From NCBI RefSeq assembly GCF_004664715.2, contig NC_051072.1:28968994-29032993 (forward strand): a DNA stretch of 64,000 nucleotides, given 5' to 3'. Source of the stretch: Peromyscus leucopus (lineage: Eukaryota; Chordata; Mammalia; Rodentia; Cricetidae). Below are positions 9,535 through 21,375 of the stretch, piece after piece. The notes beneath the pieces were generated by a model. That model had not been told where the DNA came from. It ran no database searches and was given only the letters and a program-made list of their open reading frames with translations. Made by a program: the position numbers and the translations under genes. The number at the start of each line of letters is the position of its first letter. Within the stretch, counting starts at the first letter, position 1.

Positions 9535-9700
9535 AAGCACATTTACATATGCCAATTGTGCCTCAGAACAATTGTATCACTACCCTTTCTGCAGCTGGGG
9601 AAACTATGACTTAGAGAGACTTTAGGTGTCCTATCTATGACCACGCAGGTAATAATCCACAAGAGTAGATTCAAATTGGATCTGCCCAATCCAAAATCTG
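9535..9700 (-). mobile_element. MIR-like SINE
   Basis: Plus strand shows cagctggggaaactatgact, tagagagact and later the cargo-like 'attcaaattggatctgccca' typical of the MIR core in this orientation. Ancient and diverged. Confidence 0.5.
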
Positions 9701-10933
9701 ATCTCTCAGCTACTGGGGTAATATACCACCTTGCAATAAGTATAGCAGCCAGTTTTCTGCATGCTCTGGGACAGCGAAATGAACGTCAAAACAAGCTGTT
9801 CACTTTCTTAATAGGAAGTCTAGCTAGTGCTTATCTCCTAAACGAAACTCATGTGAGGCTCCAGGTCACACAATCTCTAGCACATACACGTCTCAAAAAA
9901 CTAAACTAAATTCAGTTGTTACGGAATCTTCAGCGTGAAGCCAGATCTTGATGCTCTGCCCTGAAATAGGTATTTTCAGATGGCTAAATGGCAGACATGC
10001 ATGAGAAGACTGTTTCCCTCACCTCTGTTTCTAGTGAAAAGACCGATCTAGTGGCGAAGGAGAGACTAAAGAGCTTGGATTTCCACTGGCAGATTTCCCT
10101 GTCGTTACAATCAATAGGCCAGTGGGTGTTGCTTAAAGTTGTTTTTTTAGGATAAACTTTGCATTTTAACTGCCAAGGAGCTATATAAAAAGAATGAGGA
10201 TAAATAAAATTAGATCCAGTAACAACTGGATAGTAGTTTCAATCGTTAGTGTCTTTCACTCTTGTTCAGGTACAGAACCACATTTGGTTATACCCCCACT
10301 AAAAGGAAAACCGGCATACTCTGTCGCACAGCCTCTCCCTTTAAAGCCCCGCACCACCTAAGGGCTTCCACTCTCTCCTTAAACTCAAAAACTCCCCAGG
10401 GACCACATGTGGCACAGCTGTACTCCGCTACAGGTGACCACTTGTGCACTGTGGATGGAGCCGGCTACCTCCCCGCTGTTCTTCTGTAACTGCTGACAAC
10501 GAGTTCCCTGGACCTCTCTACAGTACTGTAGGGTGCGCCTATTTCCATCTCTGCTCGTGAAACCCATTACCTTTTCCTCTTCTTTGTCCTCCCTCTACCC
10601 TTCAGGGGGAAACACTGAAATCTAATCAGATAACGTTACCCCTAGAACACCACAGTCTTCTGCAGGGAGAAACAGCTGCATTTCCATTCCCCAGCTTCCC
10701 CTGAGCACAGCTCGGTAAAAGACAAAAACCAACAACAACAACAACAACAACAAAAACTCTAACTGCGTTCCCCAGACACTTCACCTACCACACCCAAACT
10801 CTCCTTCATTTTTTTAAATCTTTTTTTTTAAATGTCTTTTACTGATCTTTTTACTATGCCTGTTGTAAAGAGGGGGAAAAGTATTTTATCAGTCTCAGAA
10901 AACATTTCCCAAACTCTGAAAGAATCAAGTCCT
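9701..10933 (-). other. SELENOP intron 1, right part, unassigned
   Basis: No SINE or LTR recognised. A short (CAA)n run lies at 10732-10752. This segment directly follows exon 1, where intronic regulatory sites are possible, but I cannot show any. Confidence 0.45.
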
Positions 10934-10939
10934 ACTTAC

Positions 10940-11003
10940 GCAACCCCTCGGGACCAGTTTGCTTCCTCTCTCTCTTTGCTCTAAGAGGGAAGCTCCGCAA
11001 AGC
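10940..11003 (-). other. SELENOP: SELENOP noncoding exon 1
   Basis: The donor gtaagt (minus, 10939-10934) closes a leader of about 60 bases lying 25-30 bases downstream of the TATA box. The first base is estimated from the TATA position. A noncoding first exon spliced to the exon with the ATG is the known SELENOP layout. No ATG precedes the main start in the joined leader as I read it. Confidence 0.7.
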
Positions 11004-11027
11004 CAAAGCCAAAGCCTGACACTGACA

Positions 11028-11077
11028 TTTATAGCCCTGTTGTTTACTTCACCCTCTGAGGTGCGGTCCAAAGTTCA
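11028..11077 (-). promoter_or_regulatory. SELENOP: SELENOP core promoter: TATA, FoxO site, HNF4/DR1 site
   Basis: On the minus strand: TATAAA at 11033-11028, GTAAACAA (FoxO/DAF-16 core) at 11047-11040, and TGAACTTTGGACC at 11077-11065, which in plus orientation is GGTCCAAAGTTCA, a textbook HNF4 direct repeat with one spacer base. The human SELENOP promoter is known to respond to HNF4alpha, FoxO1 and PGC-1alpha, and this layout fits insulin- and fasting-regulated expression in liver. Confidence 0.8.
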
Positions 11078-11103
11078 AAGCTCCCTCTCGCAGCGACCTT
11101 GCA

Positions 11104-11635
11104 AGCTCAGCAAGCTCCAGAAGAGATTCTGATCGCCACAATGGGAAGAAAGGAACCCGCGAGGCCACGCATGCTGAGCGACGGGTTTTGACAAGTGCTA
11201 ACTTAATTCCTGCTTTCAGTCTCCCCATTATCTAAGATTTAATGGTACAGTCCGGGGTGGGAGGAAGGGCTAAGGGGAGAGAGGTCCTCCAAGTGCTGCT
11301 CCTTCCTTTCCAGGCTACAACAGGGAAAAACATTTTGCTTAGCCAGCAAGTTAGGCAGCTGTTTTTAAAGAAGGAAAAAAACATTTTTTTTTTCCCTTTT
11401 TCTTTGGGTTGAGGAAGTTTTGGCCTAAACCTATAGTGTAAGCTTCTTTAGAAGAGTCACCTGTTGTTCACACTACTTGGGTCCTCCTGCTACTGCAGAC
11501 CTGTGTCCACTGTTGGACTGTGTTCAACTGGTGTGCAGTCTCATGGGCCTCTGCTCTCTTGTTTTTCCATAATATAATGAAATAAAGTAGTCTCCGGTCT
11601 GAAAGAAACCAGGCCTCATTTAAAATATACATACA
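11104..11635. other. SELENOP proximal upstream flank, unassigned
   Basis: Upstream of the promoter cluster. No repeat recognised before the microsatellite at 11640. No second promoter or divergent exon is evident. Confidence 0.45.
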
Positions 11636-11636
11636 T

Positions 11637-11639
<3 letters not shown>

Positions 11640-11682
<43 letters not shown>

Positions 11683-11808
11683 TCATTCACTTTGTCTCTC
11701 TGTGTGCCTCTGTCTCTGCTTCTGTCTTTCTGTCTCTGTCTCTGACTGTCTGTCTGTCTGTCTCTGTCTCTCTCTCTCTGTCTCTCTCTCTGTCTCTCTC
11801 TCTCTCTG

Positions 11809-11868
<60 letters not shown>
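11640..11868. repeat. Compound microsatellite (AT)n-(TCTG/TC)n-(CA)n
   Basis: Three adjoining simple arrays: AT at about 11644-11680, TC/TG-rich at 11692-11822, and a CA run of about 24 units to 11868. It gives rise to long low-complexity ORFs in several frames that are not genes. Confidence 0.95.
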
Positions 11869-11870
<2 letters not shown>

Positions 11871-11871
11871 G

Positions 11872-12072
11872 GGGAGAGGGGCAAGCCGTGCACACATGCC
11901 ACAGTGCTAATGTGCAGATCAGAAGACAATTCTGTGGAGTTGGGTTCTCTCCTTTCTCTTTACGTGGCTTCCCTTTTAAGTGGGTTCCCCTTTGTGTGAG
12001 TTCCAGGAATCAAATTCAGGTCAGTCTTGCTTGGCTATAGCTCTTACCCTCTGAGCCACTTCCATGGCCCCA
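11872..12072 (-). mobile_element. B3/RSINE-type SINE, diverged
   Basis: Plus strand carries gtgcagatcagaagacaatt, gttccaggaatcaaattcag and ccctctgagccacttccatg, the reversed head of a B2/B3-related SINE. Confidence 0.6.
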
Positions 12073-12159
12073 AACCACATTTTCCTAGTAACAGTAGTCC
12101 TACTCAAAGGAAGACCTATAAACCCCAACAGAATTTTTTTAACTGTTGCTTTAGGGTTA

Positions 12160-12778
12160 TAGGTTTTATTTTTTTATTTATCTTTGTAATTTCATTCATG
12201 TATACAATATATTTTGATCAGGTCTACCCCTATTGGCCCCTCCAACTCTTCCCAGACCCCTCCCCAACACATCTTCCTCTCAGCTTCTTGTGATGTTTGG
12301 TTGGTTGGTTGGTTGGTTGGTTGGTTAGTTTTGTTTTCAACCTACTGAGTCCAGCTAATGCTGTTGATCTCTGCACAGGTGTGGGGCCATCAATGGAGCA
12401 TTAGCAAGCTACCAAAAGCCACACCCTTGAAGAAAAGTGACTCTCCCCTGGTAGCCATCAACTGCCAGTCGATCCTCAGCCAGGGGTGGAAGTCTCCTGA
12501 GCCCTCTCCCATGCACATGGAAATATTAACCGTCTTGATTCTGCGCAGCTGCTGGGAGTTCCTGAGAGCGATGGTCCTGTGGTGTCCAAAAGACACCAAC
12601 ATCACAGCAGTCCTCCCGGAACTCTGGCTGTTACAAACGTTCCACACCTTCGGTGAGGCTCTCTGGACCTTGAGGGAGTCGCGATAGATGTTCATTCAGG
12701 GCTGAACACTCCACAGTCACTGGTTCTCTGCACTTGGAGCAGCTGTGAGTCCCTGTACCACCCTCACAAACCTCTGCA
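12160..12778 (-). mobile_element. L1 (Lx-type) 3' region
   Basis: Matches the reversed rodent L1 3' end in order: the tail-side segment (ttgatcaggtctacccctat), a (TTGG)n run at 12299-12328, gtgtggggccatcaatggag, ccatcaactgccagtcgatc, and gggctgaacactccacagtc. The 109-residue ORF here is derived from the element. Confidence 0.75.
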
Positions 12779-13242
12779 AAAAGAAACGTGTCCGATGAGG
12801 GCTGTGAGCTGCACCGATCTTCCCAAAGGATTCTTAAAGATTCTAATGTGGAATCTTTACAAAGATAAGTATCGTACAAATCAATTACGAGTCGAGTTCG
12901 GGGAAGGTACAGAAATTTCAAAGTAAAAGAAGATTCCTACAAGGTCAGGAAGAAAACAATTCTTTCTAGTAGCTGCTGTAATGTGGCATGTTAGGTAAGG
13001 GGCAATGAACGTGTGAGGTGTCCCCACCTCTGCCCACTCTCTATGTCCTGAGTGACACTCACAGAATGCTATGACCACTTTGTGACCCCAGCCAGCTCCT
13101 AGATTTTTTTTTCCAGCAAGTTTGATGCCAAGCCCCCAAGGCCTTAAACGTAAAGAAACTAACCTCTAACCTTGAGCCAAAGCTCTTTAAGTCCTCATAC
13201 ACAGCCAATATTCAAACCCCACATGGAGGGAACACCTAGGTA

Positions 13243-13246
<4 letters not shown>
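12779..13246. other. Unassigned
   Basis: No recognisable gene or repeat. The overlapping minus-strand ORFs are short and unsupported. Confidence 0.4.
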
Positions 13247-13309
<63 letters not shown>

Positions 13310-13324
13310 CTCCCTCCCTCCCTC
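13247..13324. repeat. (TC)n microsatellite with (CCTC) extension
   Basis: About 29 TC units followed by cctccctccctcc-type repeats. Confidence 0.95.
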
Positions 13325-13713
13325 CCCATTGTCCTCTCAATGATGCACTGCATCATGGGTAAGTACACTTTGGATGACACTCTACCGCTTAGGGCTCTGT
13401 GAGCCCAGCAGGACAGAACACAGTGATAGATGATGCCATCCTTGGTGACAATGTTTTCAAGCAAGCCTTTTTTGCCTAGGCAATGCATTTTGTACAAACA
13501 AACCCCTATTGATTGCTATGTGCTAAATACTGCCGTACAGGGTACAGAAAACACAAGAGTCTCAGCTGTTATTCTTCCCATGGAGAAACTTCATTTGAAA
13601 CTTGAAGCCATCTGAGGACCCAATTCAGTTTACTTGTGCCCAGTAGCCAGCCTACTGGACCTCAGATCCCTATAAGAATCCAAGTAAAAGAATTTCTCCA
13701 ACAAAAGATGATG

Positions 13714-13749
<36 letters not shown>

Positions 13750-14100
13750 CACATATACCTATTCCCTTTTTAAAATAATCTAATGGAAAAATATTTGTCT
13801 GAAGCAGCTGAGTTTCTTGTCATTTGTTTTCTTGACTGACTTAACCAGTCGGGCAGTCTGTGTACATCAGAAAAGTGAGTATTTTTCTCTTTCCCTTTCT
13901 TTCACTGCATGTGACTTAGCAGGTACCTCTGTCCCCCAAAAGGAGCCCTGCCAAGTGTTCAGCTGGCTCCGAGGGAAAATACCCAGCAGTATGTGTGCCC
14001 AGGCAAGTGCAAAAACACAAGGAGAAGATGGGAAACCTACACTTGGGAGGAGGCGCTGGGCAGCATGGGACCACTGGGCACCATCAAGAAAGCAGAATTT
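13325..14100. other. Unassigned, with (TAA)n array at 13708-13748
   Basis: Contains a run of about 12 AAT/TAA units. The rest shows no recognised feature. The ORF at 13817-14161 runs into the following B1 and is discounted. Confidence 0.5.
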
Positions 14101-14262
14101 GTGCTGGGCAGTGGCAGTGCGCGCCTTTAATCTTAACACTCGGGAAGCAGAGGCAGGTTGATCTTTGTAAATTCGAGGCCAGCCTGGTCTACAGAGCAAG
14201 TTCTGTGACAGGCAATGCTATGCAGAGAAACCCTGTCTCAAAAAAAAATTTTAAAAAAAGAA
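14101..14262 (+). mobile_element. B1 SINE
   Basis: gtgctgggcagtggcagtgc, gcctttaatcttaacactcg, gaggccagcctggtctacag and agaaaccctgtctcaaaaaa, with an A-rich tail. Confidence 0.92.
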
Positions 14263-14497
14263 GAATTTTGTAGGAAAATGTTAATTAGGTACTAAATCAA
14301 ATTACATTAAATCAGATGAATGCTGATTGGCTCTATATGGAAAAAATGCTAAATGATACTATGAAGATTAAAAAAAAAAACAATTTTAAAGAACTGTCCT
14401 TTGTTCTCAAAGACATCAAAATCGAGTAAGCAAGTAAGCAGGAAAAATACAACCTAAAGTGTAATTGTATCTAGGAAGGAACCTTGGAAATAAAAAA

Positions 14498-14661
14498 GGC
14501 AGTCTGCCAGACAGACGCCTTTAATCCCAGCACTCAGGAGGCAGAGGCAGGTGGATCTCTCTGAGTTGAAGGCCAGATTGGTCTACATAGCAAATTCTAG
14601 GGCAGTCATAGCTACATAGTGAAACCCTGCCTCAAAAATAAATAAACAATAAGTAAATAAA
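14498..14661 (+). mobile_element. B1 SINE
   Basis: Body tttaatcccagcactcagga, ggcagaggcaggtggatctc and aaaccctgcctcaaaaataa. The 5' end is diverged. Confidence 0.9.
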
Positions 14662-17185
14662 GGAGTTCTGAACCCAGACGGAGGATGAGATGGGTGTGGC
14701 GAGATCAGTACACACTCAAGCAGGTTCAACAGACATTTTATCTCTGCTTTTACCATCCGCCTAGAGAGCACCCAGCAAGCCTGAACTCAGCACAACGCTA
14801 TCTAGCCCGTTGTTGGTGACCTCAGCATTTTTGAACAATTATTATCTTCTGGCAGTTTTCTCTGGCAACCCAAACACATTCCAATGCTAACATCACCAAG
14901 AGTAACTAAATGACTATCAAGTTTAACTTTATCCTAATGATCTCATCGACTTCCAACCTGGAGTCAAGACCTAGTGCCTTCGAAGTACATTAGTCTATAC
15001 CCAGACATTTATACGAATGTTTAGCCTGTGTTTTTAATAAGCATTCTTGTCTTTTTATAAGATATGAGTAATTTCCCTGAAGCATCTGAGTCCATGATAA
15101 AAGAGCTGTATAGACTATAAAGCGTGATTTTATAAACCAGTTATTAACTAAGACAGCTGATAATGTGGCATCAATCCATCAATCGACAATTGTGAAATAA
15201 TGAGCTCTAAATAGTAGAAAATGAAGAAATGCTATTCTTATCTAAAGCATCTCTACAAATTATTAACCTCTGTAGTTTAAGCAGTTTTAGATGTAAAGGG
15301 AAACAAGATATCCACAGCAGTATTGGGAATGGTGCCTATTGACTCAAAAGATATCCCTCCCTGCCCGAAGTATGCACAAAGTTATCCAAATGTTATCAGA
15401 TGAACGGTTCCAAATACAGTAGCATTTAGACATCTACATCGAAAGATCAATGGAAAGGAACACTCAGGAAAAAACAAAGTGTTTTTAAGTAAAGAGATCT
15501 ATGGGCCAGCGGAAGGCTTGGGGACAGCAGCTTGGATTAGATAAGGCCTAACTGACCCTTTGAGATTCAAGTGAGATTGAAATACACTTTGAAGGGAGAT
15601 TTCCGTCAAGGTCACACGTTTACAGACCTAAAAACCATTTGATGATTCAGGCATCAGTGAGGTGGGGAGTTAGTACATACAGTGCCAAGTTTCATGTGGG
15701 GCTGAGTACCGCCAGAGAATAACAAACATCAAAAGAAGGCTGCCTGAAAAAAAAAAAAAAAAACAGTTAAAAAATAACAACCTTGCCCAAACCAAAGTTA
15801 TAGTGTCTCTCAGTCTTCAAGAATCAGTATCAACTACCATGTTAGAAACAAGGGTTGGGAATCAAGTAGCCACTGAAATGGAGTTAATCTCTTAAAAGTG
15901 CCCACATGAGGTTAAGTTAGAGAGCTGGCATCAGAAAAGTAATGAATCCATGTGTGTCCAGACACTTGCCCAGGCCTTGATTGTGGACAGTCATTGGCTC
16001 TTAGACATTCAGTGGGGCAGGGTGAGAAGGGCCAGATGCAGGTTCCCCTAGACAGGAACCAGTCGCCTGGCACAGGTGCTCTCAAGGCCACAAGTGGCCT
16101 AGATCCCAACAGTGAAGACTCACTGAGCCCTTGGACACACATTTTTAATTATTTGCTGAAAGAATGGGTAAATGAATAGTGAATTTTTCCCAGGAGACTT
16201 AAGAACTGGAAAGTCTGAATTCTGGAACTAGAAAATTCCTTATAAGCCAGAGTGCCCCCAAACAAAGTAAATCATTCACTCTTCTCTATCTTATTTATTT
16301 TATCTCAGACATTTGCCAAGGTCAGAGTTGTCATATTGCCAGGGAAGCCTCAGTACATATTTACTTCCTCTCATGTTCATGGTGTGAATGTACGGCCTCC
16401 CTGATGACCATTCAGAATTAACAGGACCTTTCACCATCTCCCAAAAAACCACTCATTCCTATTTCCCTTAAAACTTAGAGACTTCTACATATTATCCTGT
16501 TCGCAAAGAGACCAAGGTTTAAGTAACAGAAACTTTTTTTCCAAAACATTCTTCCCATTTCAGTGACGTGGCTATTACAAGACACTTAATTTTCTCATGA
16601 TCTTGATTTGCTACTTCATTTTACATACCGTGTGCTACTGAAGAGTCTTCTAGGATTTGTGCCAATCCATTCTCAGATTTTGAGTGTCTTGATAGAATCT
16701 TAAAACAAATCTGGAGTTTTCCAGAAGAATAACCAGTTAGGCATAATAGCTGATTTGAGTACTGTCTCAATAGAGAAGTCAAGGCAGCGAGAAATAAGTG
16801 ACTAGACACATCGTGTCCACAGTCAGGAAGCAGAGAGAGAGATGAATGCTGATGCTTGGCTCCCTTTCTCCTTTTTGTTCAGCTGGGGACTCCCCCCATG
16901 GAATAGTGCCACCCACTTTGAGTGTAGGTCTTCCTTCCTCAATTTACATAACATAGAAAACCCCTCACAGACATGCCTAGGGGTTTGTTTCCATAGTAAT
17001 TATAAATACCATCAAGTTAGCAATCAGAATTAATCATCACAGTGTTGTCTTATATAATGTTCATTCCTCTCCAAAAAAGGAAACAAGGTCTTACTTTGTA
17101 TCCTAAACTAGCAAAAAGGATACAGTAGCTATAAACAAATGCAACCTCTCTGTCCGTAGTAGTCCACTACTACTTTTACTCTCTC
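14662..17185. other. Unassigned, largely single-copy-looking stretch
   Basis: About 2.5 kb with no SINE, L1 or LTR that I recognise, apart from an A run at 15749-15764. It is one of the longest repeat-poor stretches in the flank. No exon-like ORF with splice sites is apparent. Confidence 0.4.
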
Positions 17186-17189
17186 TGTA

Positions 17190-17612
17190 CAGGTGTGTGC
17201 ATGCACACATATGTATGGCCTGTGTGTGCATACACACATATGTATGACCTGTGTGTACATGCACACATATGTATGACCTATGTGGGCATGAATAAATATG
17301 TGGGTGCATGTGCCCATGTATGCGAATGTGGAGGCCAGAAGTTGACATTTGGTATCTTCTGGAATCACTTTCCATCTCAATTTTTTTTAACACAGGGTTT
17401 CTCACTGAACCTGGAGCTCACCGATTGGCCAGTCTGGCAAGTCAATAAGGCCCCAAGGTTCTTCTTGTCTCCGTTTCTCAGTGCTAGGGTTATAAGCACC
17501 ATGACAGCCAGGTTGTTATATGGTTTTAGGGACACAAATGTAAATAAGTCTTCCTGCTTGTGCAGGAAACACTATCTATCCCCACTCAGCTGTCTCCCCA
17601 GCCTTCCCACTA
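17190..17612 (-). mobile_element. RSINE1-type SINE containing a 29-bp minisatellite
   Basis: Plus strand gives ggaggccagaagttgacatt, acagggtttctcactgaacc, cagtgctagggttataagca and ctcagctgtctccccagcc, the reversed RSINE1 order. Its left part is a 29-bp tandem unit with core atatgtatg at 17209, 17238 and 17267. The 169-residue ORF overlapping it is an artefact. Confidence 0.75.
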
Positions 17613-17858
17613 CCACCCTTAAACCAACACAACATCATAGGCTTCTTCCAAGTCACAGACAACTTCCTTCTAAAGTGTTTAATTATATCATTCCTCTTCT
17701 TTAAGTGCCCACTTTCTCCATCCTAGGAATTTTTCACACTGTGTTATCCTTTTGAATGTGCACACTGGTTGTTTTGCATTTGCAAATTTTGATATATTAC
17801 ACATATAATTTTTGCTTAGGGTAAAATTGTTTGATCAAAGGGAATGTAGATATCAATT

Positions 17859-17994
17859 TGTTTTGAGAAAATGTCTCACTGTATAGCTCTGGCTAGCCTG
17901 GAACTCACTATATAGACCAGTCTGACCCCAAACTCACAGACTTCTACCTTCCTCTACCCCCTGGTGCTGGGATTAGGTGTGTGCCTTGCTATAT
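17859..17994 (-). mobile_element. B1 SINE
   Basis: ttttgagaaaatgtctcact, tagctctggctagcctggaa and ggtgctgggattaggtgtgt. Reversed, diverged. Confidence 0.85.
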
Positions 17995-18104
17995 ATCAGT
18001 TTTTTATTGTTATTGTCTCACCCACAAGCATATAACACAAATACATGACATTACATGCCCAAATTATTGCTTACTTTGTATGTATTTTAGTATTTTCATT
18101 TTTG

Positions 18105-18475
18105 ACTCTTTTAATTTGCTAAGGCTGTTATTTAAAAATGCCACAGAGTTGGTATCTTGAACAAGAGAATTGTGTTTTCTCACAATTCTGGAGGCCAGGA
18201 GTGTCAGATTCAAGTGTTAGTAGGTACCGTTTCATCTGAGTCCCCCTCCTTGGCCTACAGCTGTCTTACTTTGTCCTTCCTCCATGGGTCTATGTCCTAA
18301 GCACTTTTCTGAGGACAGCATACTGGATTAAACTCACCCTAATTACTTCATCTTGTATAATTGCTTCTTCAAAAGCCCAATCTCTAAATACAGTGGCATT
18401 CTGAGGGATGAAGAGTTAGGATATCAACATATGCACTTGAGGGACACATTTCTGGCTATAATATTAACTGCTTTA
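18105..18475 (+). mobile_element. MLT1-type MaLR LTR
   Basis: Starts near tttgctaaggctgttattta, then tctcacaattctggaggcca, and ends ttaggatatcaacatatgca and gagggacacatttctggcta. Order and length (about 370 bp) match an ancient MLT1 LTR shared by placental mammals. Confidence 0.7.
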
Positions 18476-18822
18476 TTACTTCCTTTCTGAGATGCCTCTT
18501 CTGTGCTTTGGCCATTTTCCTATTAATCAACCCACCTTTTCTAATTACTACATGGATTGTTTGTATATTAATGAAATGCTTTCTCAGTATATCTTACTTT
18601 GTTGTTTGATATATTGACTTACAAAGATTGCATACCTCATATTTTGATTGATTAGCAATATGATTGAATGCAGAAAGGATTGAATTTTTTAATTTTTTAT
18701 GCCATTAAGATGGCAGAAGTGTGATCCTTCCTATTTATCTTCAAGTTTTCAGAAGACTTCCTGCTACAATTTAGTGTTAATACAATGCTGGTAGCATGAA
18801 GCACCCTGTTAGTAAAAATGCA
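18476..18822. other. Unassigned AT-rich stretch
   Basis: No recognised feature. Confidence 0.4.
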
Positions 18823-18823
18823 A

Positions 18824-18983
18824 ATGCAGGATGGGAATGTAACTCAGTGGTAGAGAGCTTGCCTAGCACACAGAGCCTCCAGGTTTGATCCTCAGCACAC
18901 ACAAATACAACAAAAAATGAAAGAAGGAAGAAAGGAAGGAAAGAAAGGAGGGGAGAGGAAAAGGAAAGGGGAAGAGAAAAGAT
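18824..18983 (+). mobile_element. ID SINE with purine-rich (GAAA/GGAA) tail
   Basis: gggaatgtaactcagtggta, gagagcttgcctagcacaca and tttgatcctcagcacacaca form the tRNA-Ala-derived ID body, followed by AAG/GGAA repeats. Confidence 0.8.
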
Positions 18984-19197
18984 GTAGGGCTCAGTTAACA
19001 GAATGCTTCCCTAGCAGGAAGCCCTGGGTTCAGATCCCAGCACTGCATAAATGAGGCCTGGTGATGATGCAAGCCTGAGATCCCAGCACTTGGAAGGCCA
19101 AGGCAGGAGGTGCAGAAATTCAAGGTCATCCTCACCTATATATGGAGTTTGAGGTCAGCCTGGAACACGTAGGATGCTGTCTCAGAAGAAAGAGAAG
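18984..19197 (+). mobile_element. B4 SINE (ID plus B1 composite)
   Basis: ID-like head (gaatgcttccctagcaggaa, ccctgggttcagatcccagc) continues into B1-like gagatcccagcacttggaag and tttgaggtcagcctggaaca. Confidence 0.75.
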
Positions 19198-19817
19198 GTA
19201 AAACCCACACTCAAATGTAAGCTTGTAGATTGTCCCCTTATTAACCCTCGCTGACCCTCTCCCTGGACTGTCATATTTTAAGATGTTCACTCTAGAAAAG
19301 GAAGGAAGGCAAAAAGAGCTGTTGTTTGTGAAGCCAGCTGTCTTTAAGACAGGCAAATAATCTACAGTGGTTTTGTTTGAGAGCCACAAAAAGCAACCCC
19401 TTCAGTATTATTAAAATAATGTCCCATTAAAATATTGTTTTCTTTTCTCTGTTAAGTCCTGGGATAAAGTAAAAGTTTGTGTGTAGAGAGATGCCAATGG
19501 CATCAAGAGAAATGTCTTCTCACAAAGATCTGGCTTCTCATGGGGACAAGCGCCACACCCAAGAGTGACACAGAAGGGTATAATCTAAAGTTCATATGGC
19601 AGCCACTTTACACAGCTCTCTTTGTTCATTCTTTCTGTTTGTGACCTCATTGTTATTAACCATAAGACATGGCAAAGTTAAAGCTAATGTCTGAAAGTTA
19701 TAAGCTCCGATGGATCTCTATATGTCTTTAGTCTCTGATAGCTTAGGGTTATCATGAGCTCTTAATGTGCTAATAAGAAGGCACCAAGTGGTACAGACAC
19801 TGTCATAAAACTAACAA
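19198..19817. other. Unassigned
   Basis: No recognised gene or repeat. Confidence 0.4.
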
Positions 19818-19818
19818 G

Positions 19819-20046
19819 GCCTTAAGTGTGATGACACACACCTGTAACCTCAGCATTTGGGATGTGGAGTAGGGATGCAGGAGGACAGTGAGTTCAGGAC
19901 CAGCCTGGGCTACATAGCAAGACCCTGTCTCAAAGAAATCAAGGCCTAAAGATCTATCTCCAAGGGAGAATGCTGGCCTAATTTATGCAAGGTCCTGGAT
20001 TTGAGCTCTACCACCAAGGAGAAAACAAACAAACAAACAAACAAAA
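19819..20046 (+). mobile_element. B1/B4-type SINE followed by an ID-like unit with (AAAC)n tail
   Basis: gtgatgacacacacctgtaa, gaccagcctgggctacatag and gaccctgtctcaaagaaatc, then an ID-like part gagctctaccaccaaggaga and AAAC repeats at 20027-20047. Confidence 0.7.
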
Positions 20047-21168
20047 AACCCACAAAGTCATCAGTGTATGTTATTGCAGTTTCTCAGTTGTCGAAACCCA
20101 AACCATCCACCGTGGCCTCCTTTTCCTCTGTCCTCAAGGCTATTGGATACATTCGACTTCCAGAACATCATGTACTTGGTCTTGGCTGACACTTCTGAGG
20201 ATGTCCCAGCTCCAACTTTTGATTTACCACATGCACTGGGGTCTGGCTGTGCTCCTGTTCAACATTTCCCATCATACTGACCCTGTGCACATTCCTTAGC
20301 CTGGCCTTTGCCTCCTAGGCAAGGTCACACTTCTTGCCAAAGTTCCTTACCTATCTATCTCTTCAATCACAGGACTGACAAGGCTCTGACCCCAAAGGCT
20401 TAACTATGGAGACAGCAGGAACTGAAATGCTATCCCACCCTACCTCCTGCTGCTTGCCCCTGCTTCGGGAAGCTCATTCCAGCACAGGCCCCCACTTGCA
20501 CATAACCACTCCTACCTCTCCCCTCCCCTATCCCATTCCAATCCCAGCACACAGATGTTCAGGCTCCGGAAACCACAACGCTTGGGTTTGTATCCACGTT
20601 TTCTATTTATTAACCATGTGACCTTGAACAAAATACTTAGCCCACAATGTCCAAGGTTCCTCATGCATAAAATGAGAATAATAGTACCATGTGGCAGAAT
20701 GGCTAACTACCTAACATTGGCCTCTGGATGTTGGCTACAATCCTATCAAGGGAGGTAGGGGTTACTTGGTAAATTGCAGCAGGTGAAACTGATATGGTTT
20801 GCAATCAGCTTCTCCAGCAAACTTGAGCCCTTGGAAAACAGGTTGGCCATTTTGAACTCACTCTGAGAAATCTGGATCCACATAAGACATTAAGGTAAGT
20901 TACTCAGCAGCAAAACTGGCTGTATTCCTCCTTCCATATCTTAAAAATTTAGTTATAAGTAAGTGAACATTTATTAAACAGCCCACACTATTACAGGCAC
21001 TGGTGACTACAATTATGCTCTCTGAGATCTAGGTCCCCAAGACTGGGATCCATCCTCCTGATCCTGGTCCAAGCTATCAGGTGACACTTGACTTGGACCA
21101 AGTTCTCAGCACTGTGAAGAGGCAGATCTTCTGAGCCTCACTTTACAGCCATAGGAGCCTCAGGGCAA
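20047..21168. other. Mostly unassigned; MIR-like segment at 20570-20710
   Basis: At 20617-20700, accatgtgaccttgaacaaa followed by ctcatgcataaaatgagaat is the signature of the MIR core in plus orientation. The rest is unassigned, and the overlapping ORFs at 19985-20621 show no domain. Confidence 0.5.
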
Positions 21169-21275
21169 ACCAGACACATGCTGCACATCTGTAATCCCAG
21201 CCCTTGGCAGGAAAAGGCAGGGGGACTCTGAGCTCCAGGCCACACACAGAGACTCTGTTTCAATAAGATGGAAAA
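21169..21275 (+). mobile_element. B1/B4 SINE remnant
   Basis: cacatctgtaatcccagccc, gagctccaggccacacacag and gactctgtttcaataag. Truncated. Confidence 0.6.
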
Positions 21276-21375
21276 AAGGGAGGGGAAACTACATTCAGAT
21301 AAATTTAGAACATCAGTGGAGACTTCAACCCTACTATCATTTTTATTGCAATAAGAAACTTTAAGACAGAGTCAT

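Noticed and set aside
11616..12040. Overlapping Arg/Asp-, Ser/Leu- and Cys/Val-rich ORFs
   Set aside because: Produced by the compound AT/TC/CA microsatellite.
17195..17704. 169-codon plus-strand ORF
   Set aside because: Lies over a SINE and its minisatellite; His/Tyr/Cys periodicity comes from the 29-bp repeat.
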